Notes under the pieces: model-generated | Seen by the model: the letters and a program-made list of their open reading frames with translations, nothing else | The model's database searches: none | What the model was told of the DNA's origin: nothing | In this document: in pieces, positions 1 to 6,625 of the stretch | Layout: each line of letters starts with the position of its first letter | Numbering within the stretch: position 1 is the first letter of the stretch | Translations under genes and position numbers: made by a program | Source: a bacterium | GTDB lineage: Bacteria > Ratteibacteria > UBA8468 | Length of the DNA: 7,158 nt | Direction of reading: 5' to 3' | NCBI GenBank assembly: GCA_030672255.1 | Contig: DAOVGU010000125.1 | Location: 1 to 7,158, forward strand

Positions 1-9
1 CCTCCTTTT
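1..9 (-). promoter_or_regulatory. Strong Shine-Dalgarno site at window edge
   Basis: Read on the minus strand, this is AAAAGGAGG, a near-perfect complement of the 16S rRNA 3' end. It lies at the very edge, so a start codon would fall just beyond base 1. It suggests that another minus-strand gene begins immediately outside the window, after the palindromic repeats. No start codon is visible, so the gene is inferred, not seen. Confidence 0.5.
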
Positions 10-43
10 AGAGGTAAATATGCAGTGACACATCCTACCCTCG

Positions 44-86
44 CTGTCATTCCCGCAATAGATTCCTGTTTCCACAGGAATGACAG
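44..86. repeat. Palindromic repeat, 'tgtcattcc' family, copy 1
   Basis: The outer arms ctgtcattcc (44-53) and ggaatgacag (77-86) are perfect 10-bp inverted repeats. Inside them is a second hairpin, attcctgt (62-69) / acaggaat (74-81), with a 4-base loop. The right half (61-86) is a near-identical direct copy of 165-190. This looks like a dispersed REP- or MITE-like intergenic element. It could also protect or end the transcript arriving from the amidohydrolase genes, but there is no clean U-tract to call it an intrinsic terminator. Confidence 0.75.
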
Positions 87-92
87 ATGGGA

Positions 93-221
93 GTGTCATT
101 CCTGAAATAACCCATCATTGTCATTCCCGAAATTAGTAATCGAGAATCTATTCTTTTACTACTGGATTCCTGCTTTCGCAGGAATGACAGAATACGTTGT
201 GAGTAGTGGCAGGAATGACAC
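93..221. repeat. Nested palindromic repeat, 'tgtcattcc' family
   Basis: A perfect 12-bp inverted repeat, gtgtcattcctg (93-104) / caggaatgacac (210-221), encloses a second pair, tgtcattcc (119-127) / ggaatgaca (181-189). Innermost is a hairpin, attcctgc (166-173) / gcaggaat (178-185), with loop tttc. The arrangement of a palindrome inside a palindrome suggests one repeat inserted into another, or a small non-autonomous element. No reading frame for a transposase is present. It sits 22 bp after the stop codon of the last amidohydrolase and may contribute to transcript ending, which is unproven. Confidence 0.7.
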
Positions 222-243
222 GGTGTTCACTGAGTATTTACTT

Positions 244-993
244 TTAAAGTTTTAATAATTTTAAAGCATTATCCCAGAGAATTTTTCGTTTCTTTTCATC
301 AGAGATATTAAGCTGTTGGAACTTATGTAGCCGATAGACAAAGTATTTCCCGCGGTCATTAACGAGGTCCGTCCCAAAGACAATTTGGTTAATATCTACT
401 TCATTGATTATCCGCTCCATAGCTAAGGTCGATGGTCCACATAAACATAAATAAAAATTTTTATTCCTTTTCGCTCCATCGATGGCATTCTTCCAGAGGT
501 CATTTAAGCCTGAATGGCCAGAAATAATTGTTGCTTCGGGATACATTCTGGCTAAATTGGCTATCTGAAGAGGTGTTGAGTAGGGAGGAGTTCCATCATG
601 AAATATTATTGGCACATTCAATCTAATACTTTCCTCTACAATTGGCCTAATATCATTATCTGAGCAGGAGAATCCCTGTAACCAGGGATGAAGTTTCAAT
701 CCTCTCATTCCCAGTTCTTCCACGCATCGGCGAAATTCTGAAACTGCCTTTCCACCATTAAAAGGATTAACTACTGCGTAGGCATACAGGTTATCAGGGA
801 ATTCGGAGACATATTTTGCTAACCAATCATTCTCTTCCTTAAAATTATGGCAATTAGAGCGTAGAGCATTTATATTGGAAACAATCGCTTTCTCTACTCC
901 ATTTTTTAGCATTAATTCTACCTGTTTAGCTGCCGATGGTCTTCCATAGGCGTAATAACTGCCAGCATGAGTATGAAAATCTACAATTTTCAT
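244..993 (-). CDS. Amidohydrolase-2 family metal-dependent hydrolase (paralog A)
   Basis: A 249-residue TIM-barrel hydrolase of the amidohydrolase-2 type, the superfamily branch that includes ACMSD-like decarboxylases and sugar-lactone hydrolases. The visible metal and active-site residues are the DFHTH motif (H7, H9), H102 in LHPWLQG, H132 in FHDG, H160 in SGHSG, and D209 in FGTD. All expected ligands are present, so an active enzyme is likely. It probably acts in the cytoplasm on a product of the upstream glycosidases; hydrolysis of a sugar lactone is one possibility, but the substrate is unknown. The ATG at 991-993 is preferred because the protein there begins MKIVDFHTH, like its paralog's MKIIDAHCH. 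An upstream in-frame ATG (1072-1074) would add 27 unrelated residues encoded by a hairpin repeat. The ribosome-binding site is weak. It is the last gene of the probable operon, 115 bp after paralog B. Confidence 0.9.
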   Translation of the reverse strand: MKIVDFHTHAGSYYAYGRPSAAKQVELMLKNGVEKAIVSNINALRSNCHNFKEENDWLAKYVSEFPDNLYAYAVVNPFNGGKAVSEFRRCVEELGMRGLKLHPWLQGFSCSDNDIRPIVEESIRLNVPIIFHDGTPPYSTPLQIANLARMYPEATIISGHSGLNDLWKNAIDGAKRNKNFYLCLCGPSTLAMERIINEVDINQIVFGTDLVNDRGKYFVYRLHKFQQLNISDEKKRKILWDNALKLLKL

Positions 994-1007
994 TTTTTCT
1001 AAATTCG

Positions 1008-1089
1008 CCTGATAAATCAGGCAACTACCGGTCGAGCAAGCTCGACCACTACATCTTTGTCTATGTAGTGGCAAAGCTTGCTTTGCCTG
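1008..1089. repeat. Multi-hairpin palindromic element between amidohydrolase genes
   Basis: Consecutive perfect hairpins: cctgat/atcagg (1008-1021), ggtcgagc/gctcgacc (1030-1047), cactacat/atgtagtg (1047-1070), and gcaaagc/gctttgc (1071-1086). An outer pair, caggcaa (1018-1024) / ttgcctg (1083-1089), can close the inner three into a cloverleaf. The two halves are inverted copies of one module: gtagtgg, then a stem around agcttgct, then cc. The stem bases differ between copies but remain paired. It looks like a mobile REP-type unit lodged inside the operon. It could also pause or process the transcript before paralog A. Confidence 0.75.
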
Positions 1090-1108
1090 AGTTACTTTGA
1101 AATTCCAT

Positions 1109-1834
1109 TCAAGAAATTAATTGTTTAATGTTTTTCTCAAATATCATTGTCTGTTTTTCCTTATCAGGACAGGCAATCCTAATTTTTTCAATCTCTATCT
1201 TAAGGGAATCCTGGGGAAAACCTGAGCCAAAGATGACTTTATCTTCACCGAGCTCATTAAGAACATTACTTATCAGATCTGGATAATTTAATGAGGTTTC
1301 AAAATAGATATTGTCTATATCTTTCCCGGCTAAAATAATATCATTCCAGTAATCGCTGGCTGCAGAATGTCCCATAATGAAATTTATCTTAGGAAATTTC
1401 TCGGCTAAATCACGCAGTTGATATGGCTCAGAAGAGACAAGGGTGCCGGTATGGAAATAAACGGGTAAATTATATTTTTCTATTTCTTCCAATAAAGGAA
1501 AAGTTAACTTATCGTTCAATAAATAACCCTGTAAAAAAGGATGTAGTATTAATCCTCTCATTCCTTTATCCAGACACCTTTTTAATTCAGAAATACCCTT
1601 TTCTCCATACCAGGGATTGACTGTAGCAAAACCAATGAGTCTGTCGGGAAATTTTTCTATGCATTCCATAATATAATCATTCCCCTCTTTATTATAAACA
1701 ACAATAAACTTATCTACCGGACAGATAATTGCTTTCTCTACCCCATTTTTATCCATCTCCTTTAGGAGTTCTTTCGGAGATACTTTCATATCAAACCCTT
1801 TTCCTAAATGGCAATGAGCATCAATTATTTTCAT
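1109..1834 (-). CDS. Amidohydrolase-2 family hydrolase (paralog B), altered Asp
   Basis: A 241-residue protein clearly related to the 249-aa paralog encoded at 244-993. Both share NGVEKAI, the VNP...G block, GMRGL.LHP.LQG, the FH.G and GHS motifs and the same length, with roughly a third of residues identical by eye. Ligand-type residues are H7 and H9 (DAHCH), H98, H128 and H156. At the late acidic position, where paralog A has FGTD, this protein reads FGSGFP, so Asp is replaced by Gly205; D209 follows four residues later. Variants of this motif exist in the family, so activity may be kept, changed or lost. The start overlaps the end of the DUF4091 gene by 14 bp, with a GGAAG ribosome-binding motif about nine bases upstream, so translational coupling is expected. 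The reaction is unknown; a sugar-lactone or related hydrolase in the same pathway is the best guess. Confidence 0.9.
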   Translation of the reverse strand: MKIIDAHCHLGKGFDMKVSPKELLKEMDKNGVEKAIICPVDKFIVVYNKEGNDYIMECIEKFPDRLIGFATVNPWYGEKGISELKRCLDKGMRGLILHPFLQGYLLNDKLTFPLLEEIEKYNLPVYFHTGTLVSSEPYQLRDLAEKFPKINFIMGHSAASDYWNDIILAGKDIDNIYFETSLNYPDLISNVLNELGEDKVIFGSGFPQDSLKIEIEKIRIACPDKEKQTMIFEKNIKQLIS

Positions 1835-3521
1835 TGTTTAGTTCTTCCAGCTTATGCCCTATTTCCTGACGTAACTGTTGAAGTACTTCTGGACGATGGG
1901 TAAATCTTCGCAATGTACCTATACGCTTTTTGACTTCGGTTAAAAGTTTCTCACCAGAATATTTCTTCTGCCCCGTTGCTTTTTCAACAGCAGACTCAAG
2001 GGAGGTTAAACAGGTATGGTCCTGATACCCATGACGAATTATCTCAAAACGAATCGAGCCAATCGGACCATCAGGGCCAGGATAGAGGAGTTGCCCATCC
2101 GCTGCCCCTGTGTTTCCTGATGTCCCAGTGACATTCCAGTTAGAATAAGGCCAATCCATCTTATGTTTTGCTTCAATGTTAGCATAACCGTAACCTCCCA
2201 AGGAATTCCAGACATTAGTATTCCAGTAGAGAAAACCAGGAACCTGATAACGCCAGGTAAGCCAATAGATAATTCTGTGGTGTAAGGATGGTTCATCCAC
2301 CCAGAAGGAGATATGCGAACTTGGCCAATTGCTTGTATACCACCAGTATTGACGTCCCGATTTTATGATGCGGTCTCTTAAATTTGCATCATAGTAGGAG
2401 AGATGGCCAACAATGATATCAATTGGCAAATCACGTTTTAGCACTTCTTCAATCATAGAGGGCTGGCCAATAGCAACAAGCTGTCTGGCCTCAGGACACA
2501 TCTTTTTGAAACGTTTGGAAAGCATAGCCATATGCTTACCATGCCAAGGCTTGTGTGGCTCATCCCAGAGATAAGCAAAGGACTGGGAAGACAAACTTTG
2601 CTTCTTAAGATATTGGTAAAAGTCTGTTGCTAAGTCAAGTAAGTGCTGATTGAATCCCGGATTTTGGTATACCTTCTGACCCAGATGCCGAAAATGCTCA
2701 ATTGAGGGATAGATATCAAAAAGCGGTTTTGCATTAGGCCAGATGGGTGTACTCCAGAAGTTAAAGCCAAATTCAAGTTTCTTAAATAGTTTAATTATTT
2801 TACTCGCTCTGGTAAAATCGTTAACGAAATGCCCTTTCTTCTTTTTTGCCTTCAGGAGTCCAGAGTCAAATAGCAAGTGGTTATAAAACAGATTGTTTAC
2901 CGTATGCTCTCGCAAGTATCGTAAAAATTTAGCAAGAACATCGAATCCAGAACTTTCCAAGGAGCCATAAAGTTTCATAAACCCCGAGACCTTCTCGGCT
3001 AAAGAAAAATCAAAACCATTAATCAGTGGCGGGTTCTTTGGCAGGTTAAATCCCCAGACGCGCAAATGAATGGGTATCTGCACCCGCTTTTGCCCATTAG
3101 CGTAAACAACAACGGCACCAGAAAAGGAACCTGCTTTTCCTTGGGGAATATGTAGGTTGATCCAGACCGGCTGAAAATCATGCTGAAGCACACGAAATGG
3201 CCTCATCGGAAAGAGCGGGTCTGGCCACCAGGTAGCAAATTTCCATTTATTATATGCTGTCGCCGGGGTGTGGACAAAACCTACCAGATATGGACAGAAT
3301 ACATCTGCAGATATAGTTTTTGACCCATCCCGCAGTAGTTGAAATTCAAGAGTTACTTCATTTAGAGGCTTATCAGCGGCAGCAATAACCAGTTGGAATG
3401 AGGCTATTTCATCCCCGCAACCATATAACTTTACACCATCGGAGGCAGGAATAAGGGGATTGCCGTTTACCTCTCCGTCAACAAATACTTTGGTCAACTC
3501 ATCTGCTATATACACGTTCAT
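1821..3521 (-). CDS. DUF4091 / GH123-like putative glycoside hydrolase
   Basis: A 566-residue protein with the architecture of DUF4091 proteins, which share the catalytic domain of GH123 beta-N-acetylgalactosaminidases. Residues 1-155 form a beta-rich N-terminal domain (EIASFQLVI, GSFSGAVVV, IPIHLRVWGF). Residues about 165-505 form the TIM barrel. The barrel holds FAYLWDEPHKP with adjacent D320-E321, matching the Asp-Glu pair GH123 enzymes use for substrate-assisted cleavage. The family hallmark, from DGQLLYPG through SIRFEIIRHGYQD, is at 475-501. The tail is helical and charged (about 510-566). There is no signal peptide, so a cytoplasmic location is inferred, unlike many secreted GH123 enzymes. 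Hydrolysis of a HexNAc-containing or similar beta-glycoside is plausible but not shown. It follows the preceding gene by 3 bp and overlaps the next by 14 bp, which places it in one operon. Confidence 0.88.
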   Translation of the reverse strand: MNVYIADELTKVFVDGEVNGNPLIPASDGVKLYGCGDEIASFQLVIAAADKPLNEVTLEFQLLRDGSKTISADVFCPYLVGFVHTPATAYNKWKFATWWPDPLFPMRPFRVLQHDFQPVWINLHIPQGKAGSFSGAVVVYANGQKRVQIPIHLRVWGFNLPKNPPLINGFDFSLAEKVSGFMKLYGSLESSGFDVLAKFLRYLREHTVNNLFYNHLLFDSGLLKAKKKKGHFVNDFTRASKIIKLFKKLEFGFNFWSTPIWPNAKPLFDIYPSIEHFRHLGQKVYQNPGFNQHLLDLATDFYQYLKKQSLSSQSFAYLWDEPHKPWHGKHMAMLSKRFKKMCPEARQLVAIGQPSMIEEVLKRDLPIDIIVGHLSYYDANLRDRIIKSGRQYWWYTSNWPSSHISFWVDEPSLHHRIIYWLTWRYQVPGFLYWNTNVWNSLGGYGYANIEAKHKMDWPYSNWNVTGTSGNTGAADGQLLYPGPDGPIGSIRFEIIRHGYQDHTCLTSLESAVEKATGQKKYSGEKLLTEVKKRIGTLRRFTHRPEVLQQLRQEIGHKLEELNNENN

Positions 3522-3524
3522 GAT

Positions 3525-3531
3525 TCACCTT
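3525..3531 (-). promoter_or_regulatory. Ribosome-binding site overlapping upstream stop codon
   Basis: On the minus strand this reads AAGGTGA, three bases before the ATG of the DUF4091 gene. Its last three bases are the TGA stop of the 612-aa glycosidase-like gene. Ribosomes finishing one protein can therefore re-initiate on the next, which is good evidence that the two products are made together. The same AAGGTGA motif precedes the upstream gene. Confidence 0.8.
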
Positions 3532-5363
3532 CTCAATTTCTCTCCAGCATTTAATATCTTTAGCACCCTATTTGCATTATGGCGCTCCATAAAGAGTAGA
3601 CGACCCTTTGTTTTGGATTTGCGCCAAACAGGAAGGTTGGTTATTTTATCTTTCCCCTTATAGACATTAAGACATTCCCTTCTATATTTAACATAACGCA
3701 GTATTTCTCTCAGGTGTATTTTAACATCCTCCAACATAACCTCTGGTTCCACCGGTAGAATTAAACGAGATATCCAGTCATTATCAACGGAAGCGGCTTT
3801 CAGGTCATCAATAGCATCCCTTACCAGAAGTTCGTGAGAGCGGAGGTCACAAAAGATAGGGAGAAAAGGTTTGTGCCAACTATACCGACCCGGCATTCCC
3901 GCGGAACTATACAACTCCCCGTAATCATCGTTCCCACAGCGAACCTCAGCGATTACGCTATAGGCGTGAAACATACTATCGGCTAATTTTGGACCAAACA
4001 CCAAACAGCAGAATTCACGCAGGAGAGTATCGCTATCAACATAGGGATTCCAGAGTTTACGCGCACCTACATAGAGACTTGCCATATTGAAACTATGGCT
4101 ATTATTATCCATACCGTGGAAGTCTGTAACCTCGGCTGCTTCCTGCGGCAAATTCATAAAATATTCATCTAACCAGCGGGTATGAATATGTAGAGATGGC
4201 ACTATCTCATAGTCTGCTAAATACCATACCCAGGGTCCACAGCGTCTGCCGGCTTTTTTTATTGCTTTCGCCTGCACCATATCTACACGACCGTGCGTGG
4301 CAATCCCCACATCTGGTGAAAGTATTTTACCGGAGATTATTTTCTCAAAACTATCTGGCTGGGTCATAAGTTTGTTATCCGCATGCAGTGACCATATACT
4401 GAATAGAGAAGTTGCCTTATGATTTCCTTTCTGAAATTCAGCCATTATTCGCTCATGAATTCTAAGGGCATCCTCTATTGTCTCTCCCTCCCATCCTCCC
4501 GGGTCAGCCCAATGGGTACAGACCTCATTAATCACCGGAGCATAGTCAATTGCACTTTCAAGATGAGCCTGCCATATCTTCTTATCCGCAGGGTTATCAG
4601 GATTCAAACCACGACCCCAATCTGCCTGCTTGCCGTGAATTACTCGTCTCTCCTTGATGAATGGATACCCGGTAAAAGTTGCCCAGAAGAAATGAATCCG
4701 CCAGGTGCCCAATTCTCCCATATGTTCGTATAAATTAATAAGTTCTTGCTTCCAGTATTCCGGCTTGAGAAGATAACCGGAGACCTTATAGTTTTCAGAC
4801 TCATCAGTAGCCATCATACTGTTAAAACCCATCGCTTCAATGCCTTCAGCATATCTTAACCTTTTCTCTTTATCCCAGAGTTCAAACATCGCTCTTTTTC
4901 TATCCTCTTCTGGTAATAACTCAAGTGAATTAGGTGAAGGGTCACCATAAACTACATAGCGTTTCCCAAAGAAAGGTTCTTCTTTATAGGCGACATCAGG
5001 GAAAAATACTTTCCCCTTTTCAAATTGTACCTCTCTAAGCAGTCGGTAAAGTGCCTGCTTGGTTCCGGTTGGGGACTTTCCTGCCGCGACAATTTGCCCC
5101 CTACCATTCCATTTAACAGACTTTAAGATATATCCATCATCTTTAAGGGCATCTGCATCAGGAGTGAATCTTTCAAAAGCCTCCTTCCATTTCCCGGTTA
5201 ATCCGGCAGTCATCACCAGGACAACGCCATCCGCCTCAGGAGGCATATCGCAAACCTTGATTTCTACCCTGGTCTGTTTCTTCCAGTGCCGAACTAATAT
5301 CTCTGCCGATTTCTCAAGAATGGTTTTCCTCATAGGTATACAAATTACCTTTATCTCATTCAT
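3525..5363 (-). CDS. Glycosidase-like TIM-barrel protein, family unassigned
   Basis: A 612-residue protein that resembles several hexosaminidase and alpha-glucuronidase families without clearly matching one. Residues about 1-125 look like the alpha/beta N-terminal domain of GH20/GH67-type enzymes, including the typical end GYILKSV...GQIVAAG...GTKQALYRLLREV (77-112). A large barrel follows, with aromatic/acidic stretches: HFFWATFTGYP (near 224-234), THWADPGG (283-290) and VWYLADYE (379-386). The segment LWNPYVDSDTLLREF...FGP (437-458) recalls the post-barrel region of DUF4838/GH67-like proteins. Catalytic residues cannot be assigned with confidence; D287 and E383-E386 region acids are candidates only. 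No signal peptide is seen, so it is probably cytoplasmic. The ATG at 5361-5363 is preferred over the GTG at 5370-5372, which lies inside the ribosome-binding site. Its position between a ROK regulator and a GH123-like gene supports a role in glycan breakdown. Confidence 0.85.
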   Translation of the reverse strand: MNEIKVICIPMRKTILEKSAEILVRHWKKQTRVEIKVCDMPPEADGVVLVMTAGLTGKWKEAFERFTPDADALKDDGYILKSVKWNGRGQIVAAGKSPTGTKQALYRLLREVQFEKGKVFFPDVAYKEEPFFGKRYVVYGDPSPNSLELLPEEDRKRAMFELWDKEKRLRYAEGIEAMGFNSMMATDESENYKVSGYLLKPEYWKQELINLYEHMGELGTWRIHFFWATFTGYPFIKERRVIHGKQADWGRGLNPDNPADKKIWQAHLESAIDYAPVINEVCTHWADPGGWEGETIEDALRIHERIMAEFQKGNHKATSLFSIWSLHADNKLMTQPDSFEKIISGKILSPDVGIATHGRVDMVQAKAIKKAGRRCGPWVWYLADYEIVPSLHIHTRWLDEYFMNLPQEAAEVTDFHGMDNNSHSFNMASLYVGARKLWNPYVDSDTLLREFCCLVFGPKLADSMFHAYSVIAEVRCGNDDYGELYSSAGMPGRYSWHKPFLPIFCDLRSHELLVRDAIDDLKAASVDNDWISRLILPVEPEVMLEDVKIHLREILRYVKYRRECLNVYKGKDKITNLPVWRKSKTKGRLLFMERHNANRVLKILNAGEKLRR

Positions 5364-5367
5364 TCCT

Positions 5368-5375
5368 ATCACCTT
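5368..5375 (-). promoter_or_regulatory. Ribosome-binding site that decides the start
   Basis: The minus strand reads AAGGTGAT, an eight-base match to part of the anti-SD complement, four bases before the ATG at 5361-5363. The possible upstream GTG start lies within this motif, so the ATG, giving a protein that begins MNEIKVI, is the better choice. Confidence 0.75.
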
Positions 5376-5388
5376 CTTTTCCTTTTTT

Positions 5389-5406
5389 CGCAGAGTAAAC
5401 TCTGCG
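5389..5406 (-). other. Intercistronic hairpin without U-tract
   Basis: A perfect 7-bp stem, cgcagag/ctctgcg, with a 4-base loop lies 10 bp after the regulator's stop and about 13 bp before the ribosome-binding site of the next gene. On the transcribed (minus) sense it is followed by A and G residues, not U, so it is not an intrinsic terminator. It may protect or mark a cleavage point between the regulator and enzyme parts of the mRNA, giving them different expression levels. That role is inferred. Confidence 0.6.
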
Positions 5407-5416
5407 CAAATACAAT

Positions 5417-6574
5417 TTATTTTTTAAAGAATTCATCCAAGATTAAGGTGGCGGCACCCAAGGGGCCTGCCTCCTCTCCTAAGGAAGAGACTGCAAATTT
5501 TAAGGAAGAGGTGGCAAACCGCAAGGACTGTCTCTTAATCACCCGCTTAATCTCCTCTAAGAAGAATTCTCCGCAGAGAGCCATCCTCTGATCAAAGATT
5601 ACCATCTCGGGATTAAAGAGATTAATGGTATTGGCAATACCTGAGCCCAAATAATTAGCAGATTCATTAAGAATATTAAGACAGAGTTTGTCTCCTTTGC
5701 TTGCCGCTTCAAAGATCTGGGAAGGAGTAACCTCCCCATCCTCTGAATTCTCAATCAGACTTTTACTTCCGGCTGCAATAGCCTCTTTGACCTTCTTTGC
5801 TATCGCTGGTAAAGAGGCAATCGCCTCCAGACAACCATAACTGCCACAACCACAGATGGCTCCATTTTCGCTGATATGGGTATGTCCTAATTCTCCCGCC
5901 ATTTCATTATGACCACGCAGAAGCCTTCCTTCGCTGATAACCCCGCAGGCGATACCGGGACCAAATTCAATAAAAAGGAGATTTTCGATATTTTTTCCTG
6001 TGCCTAAGCGAAATTCGGCCAGGGTTTTGGCCTGGGGTGCAGAAATAAGTTTAACCGGAATCTTCAGTCTTTCATTTAATATTTTCCCCAAAGGGACATT
6101 CTCCCAGTTAGGAATAAGAGAAGAAAAAAAGGAGATACCTTCTTTGCTCTTAACTACTCCCGGGTCAGCAATTCCCAACCCTAAGAGCTTCTCAGAAGGA
6201 ATTCTCTGAGAAAGAGAAGAAGCAACAAGGACTATTTTTTCAATGATTGTTTCTTTTTCTTTATCCTCGCCGATTTCTGTCTCTTTTTTTGCTTTAATTT
6301 CATTATTGAGGTTGACTAAAAGAGCAATGATTCTCTCGGCATCGAATTCCAAGCCAATGGCAAAGTATCTTTCCCCATTAATTTTTAGCAGGGATTGTTT
6401 CCGACCGCGTAAAGATTTTTCCTTTCCTTCTTCAATAAGAAAATTATCTTCTTTTAGGGTTTTAACTAAATCGGTAATGGTGCCCGGACGAATATCGGTT
6501 ATTTCTTTCAGTCTGGTGCGGGAGATAGGTTGATTTTTTCTGATAGCATTAAGAATAACTTTCTTTTTTTCCAT
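5417..6574 (-). CDS. ROK-family transcriptional regulator (NagC/Mlc/XylR type)
   Basis: A 385-residue DNA-binding sugar sensor. Residues about 5-60 form a winged helix-turn-helix (ISRTRLKEITDIRPGTITDLVKTLKEDNFL, shown in parts: helix two near 18-27, recognition helix near 29-40), followed by GRKQ. The ROK domain follows, with GELGH (227-231) and the zinc motif CGCGSYGCLEA (241-251). H231, C241, C243 and C248 have exactly the spacing of the Mlc zinc site. The ATP-binding N-terminal motif of ROK kinases is degenerate (AIGLEFDAE, 72-80), and the catalytic Asp of the usual NDA motif is absent (SAPQ, 178-181). It is therefore a regulator, not a sugar kinase. E228 and H231 are expected sugar contacts. 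It is the first gene of the operon behind a strong promoter and probably represses it until a sugar ligand binds. The leader is very short and has no clear Shine-Dalgarno sequence. Confidence 0.93.
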   Translation of the reverse strand: MEKKKVILNAIRKNQPISRTRLKEITDIRPGTITDLVKTLKEDNFLIEEGKEKSLRGRKQSLLKINGERYFAIGLEFDAERIIALLVNLNNEIKAKKETEIGEDKEKETIIEKIVLVASSLSQRIPSEKLLGLGIADPGVVKSKEGISFFSSLIPNWENVPLGKILNERLKIPVKLISAPQAKTLAEFRLGTGKNIENLLFIEFGPGIACGVISEGRLLRGHNEMAGELGHTHISENGAICGCGSYGCLEAIASLPAIAKKVKEAIAAGSKSLIENSEDGEVTPSQIFEAASKGDKLCLNILNESANYLGSGIANTINLFNPEMVIFDQRMALCGEFFLEEIKRVIKRQSLRFATSSLKFAVSSLGEEAGPLGAATLILDEFFKK

Positions 6575-6594
6575 TTTGTTTTTTTCTATATCTA

Positions 6595-6623
6595 TTTATA
6601 CCCCAATTTTCCCTTTTTGTCAA
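6595..6623 (-). promoter_or_regulatory. Sigma-70-type promoter of the ROK operon
   Basis: On the minus strand the -35 box is TTGACA (6618-6623), a perfect consensus. A 17-bp spacer follows, then the -10 box TATAAA (6595-6600). Transcription would start near 6587-6589, leaving only about 13-15 bases before the regulator's ATG. No other comparably good promoter was noticed in the operon, so this one probably drives all five genes. Confidence 0.85.
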
Positions 6624-6625
6624 GT

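Noticed and set aside
44..221. CRISPR array
   Set aside because: The repeated units are inverted and nested, with no regular repeat-spacer spacing and no cas genes.
994..1074. Upstream in-frame start extending paralog A by 27 residues
   Set aside because: The added residues come from the hairpin repeat, have no match in the paralog, and the MKIVDFHTH start at 993 aligns with MKIIDAHCH.
1423..1620. Plus-strand open frame inside paralog B
   Set aside because: It lies antisense to a clear, motif-bearing gene, has no recognisable domain and no supporting ribosome-binding site.
2039..2296. Minus-strand 85-codon frame inside the DUF4091 gene
   Set aside because: It is an out-of-frame shadow of the catalytic-domain coding sequence.
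5364..5372. GTG start three codons upstream of the 612-aa gene
   Set aside because: The GTG lies inside the AAGGTGAT ribosome-binding site; the ATG at 5361-5363 has correct spacing to it.
5389..5406. Intrinsic terminator after the regulator
   Set aside because: On the transcribed strand the stem is followed by A and G residues, not a U-tract.
5059..5427. Plus-strand 122-codon frame and other plus-strand frames at 3460-3663, 4419-4733, 6000-6209 and 6243-6533
   Set aside because: They are antisense to recognised genes, with low-complexity or nonsense composition and no family resemblance.
5417..6574. ROK sugar kinase (glucokinase-like)
   Set aside because: An N-terminal helix-turn-helix is present, the ATP-binding motif is degenerate, and the catalytic Asp of the NDA motif is missing.
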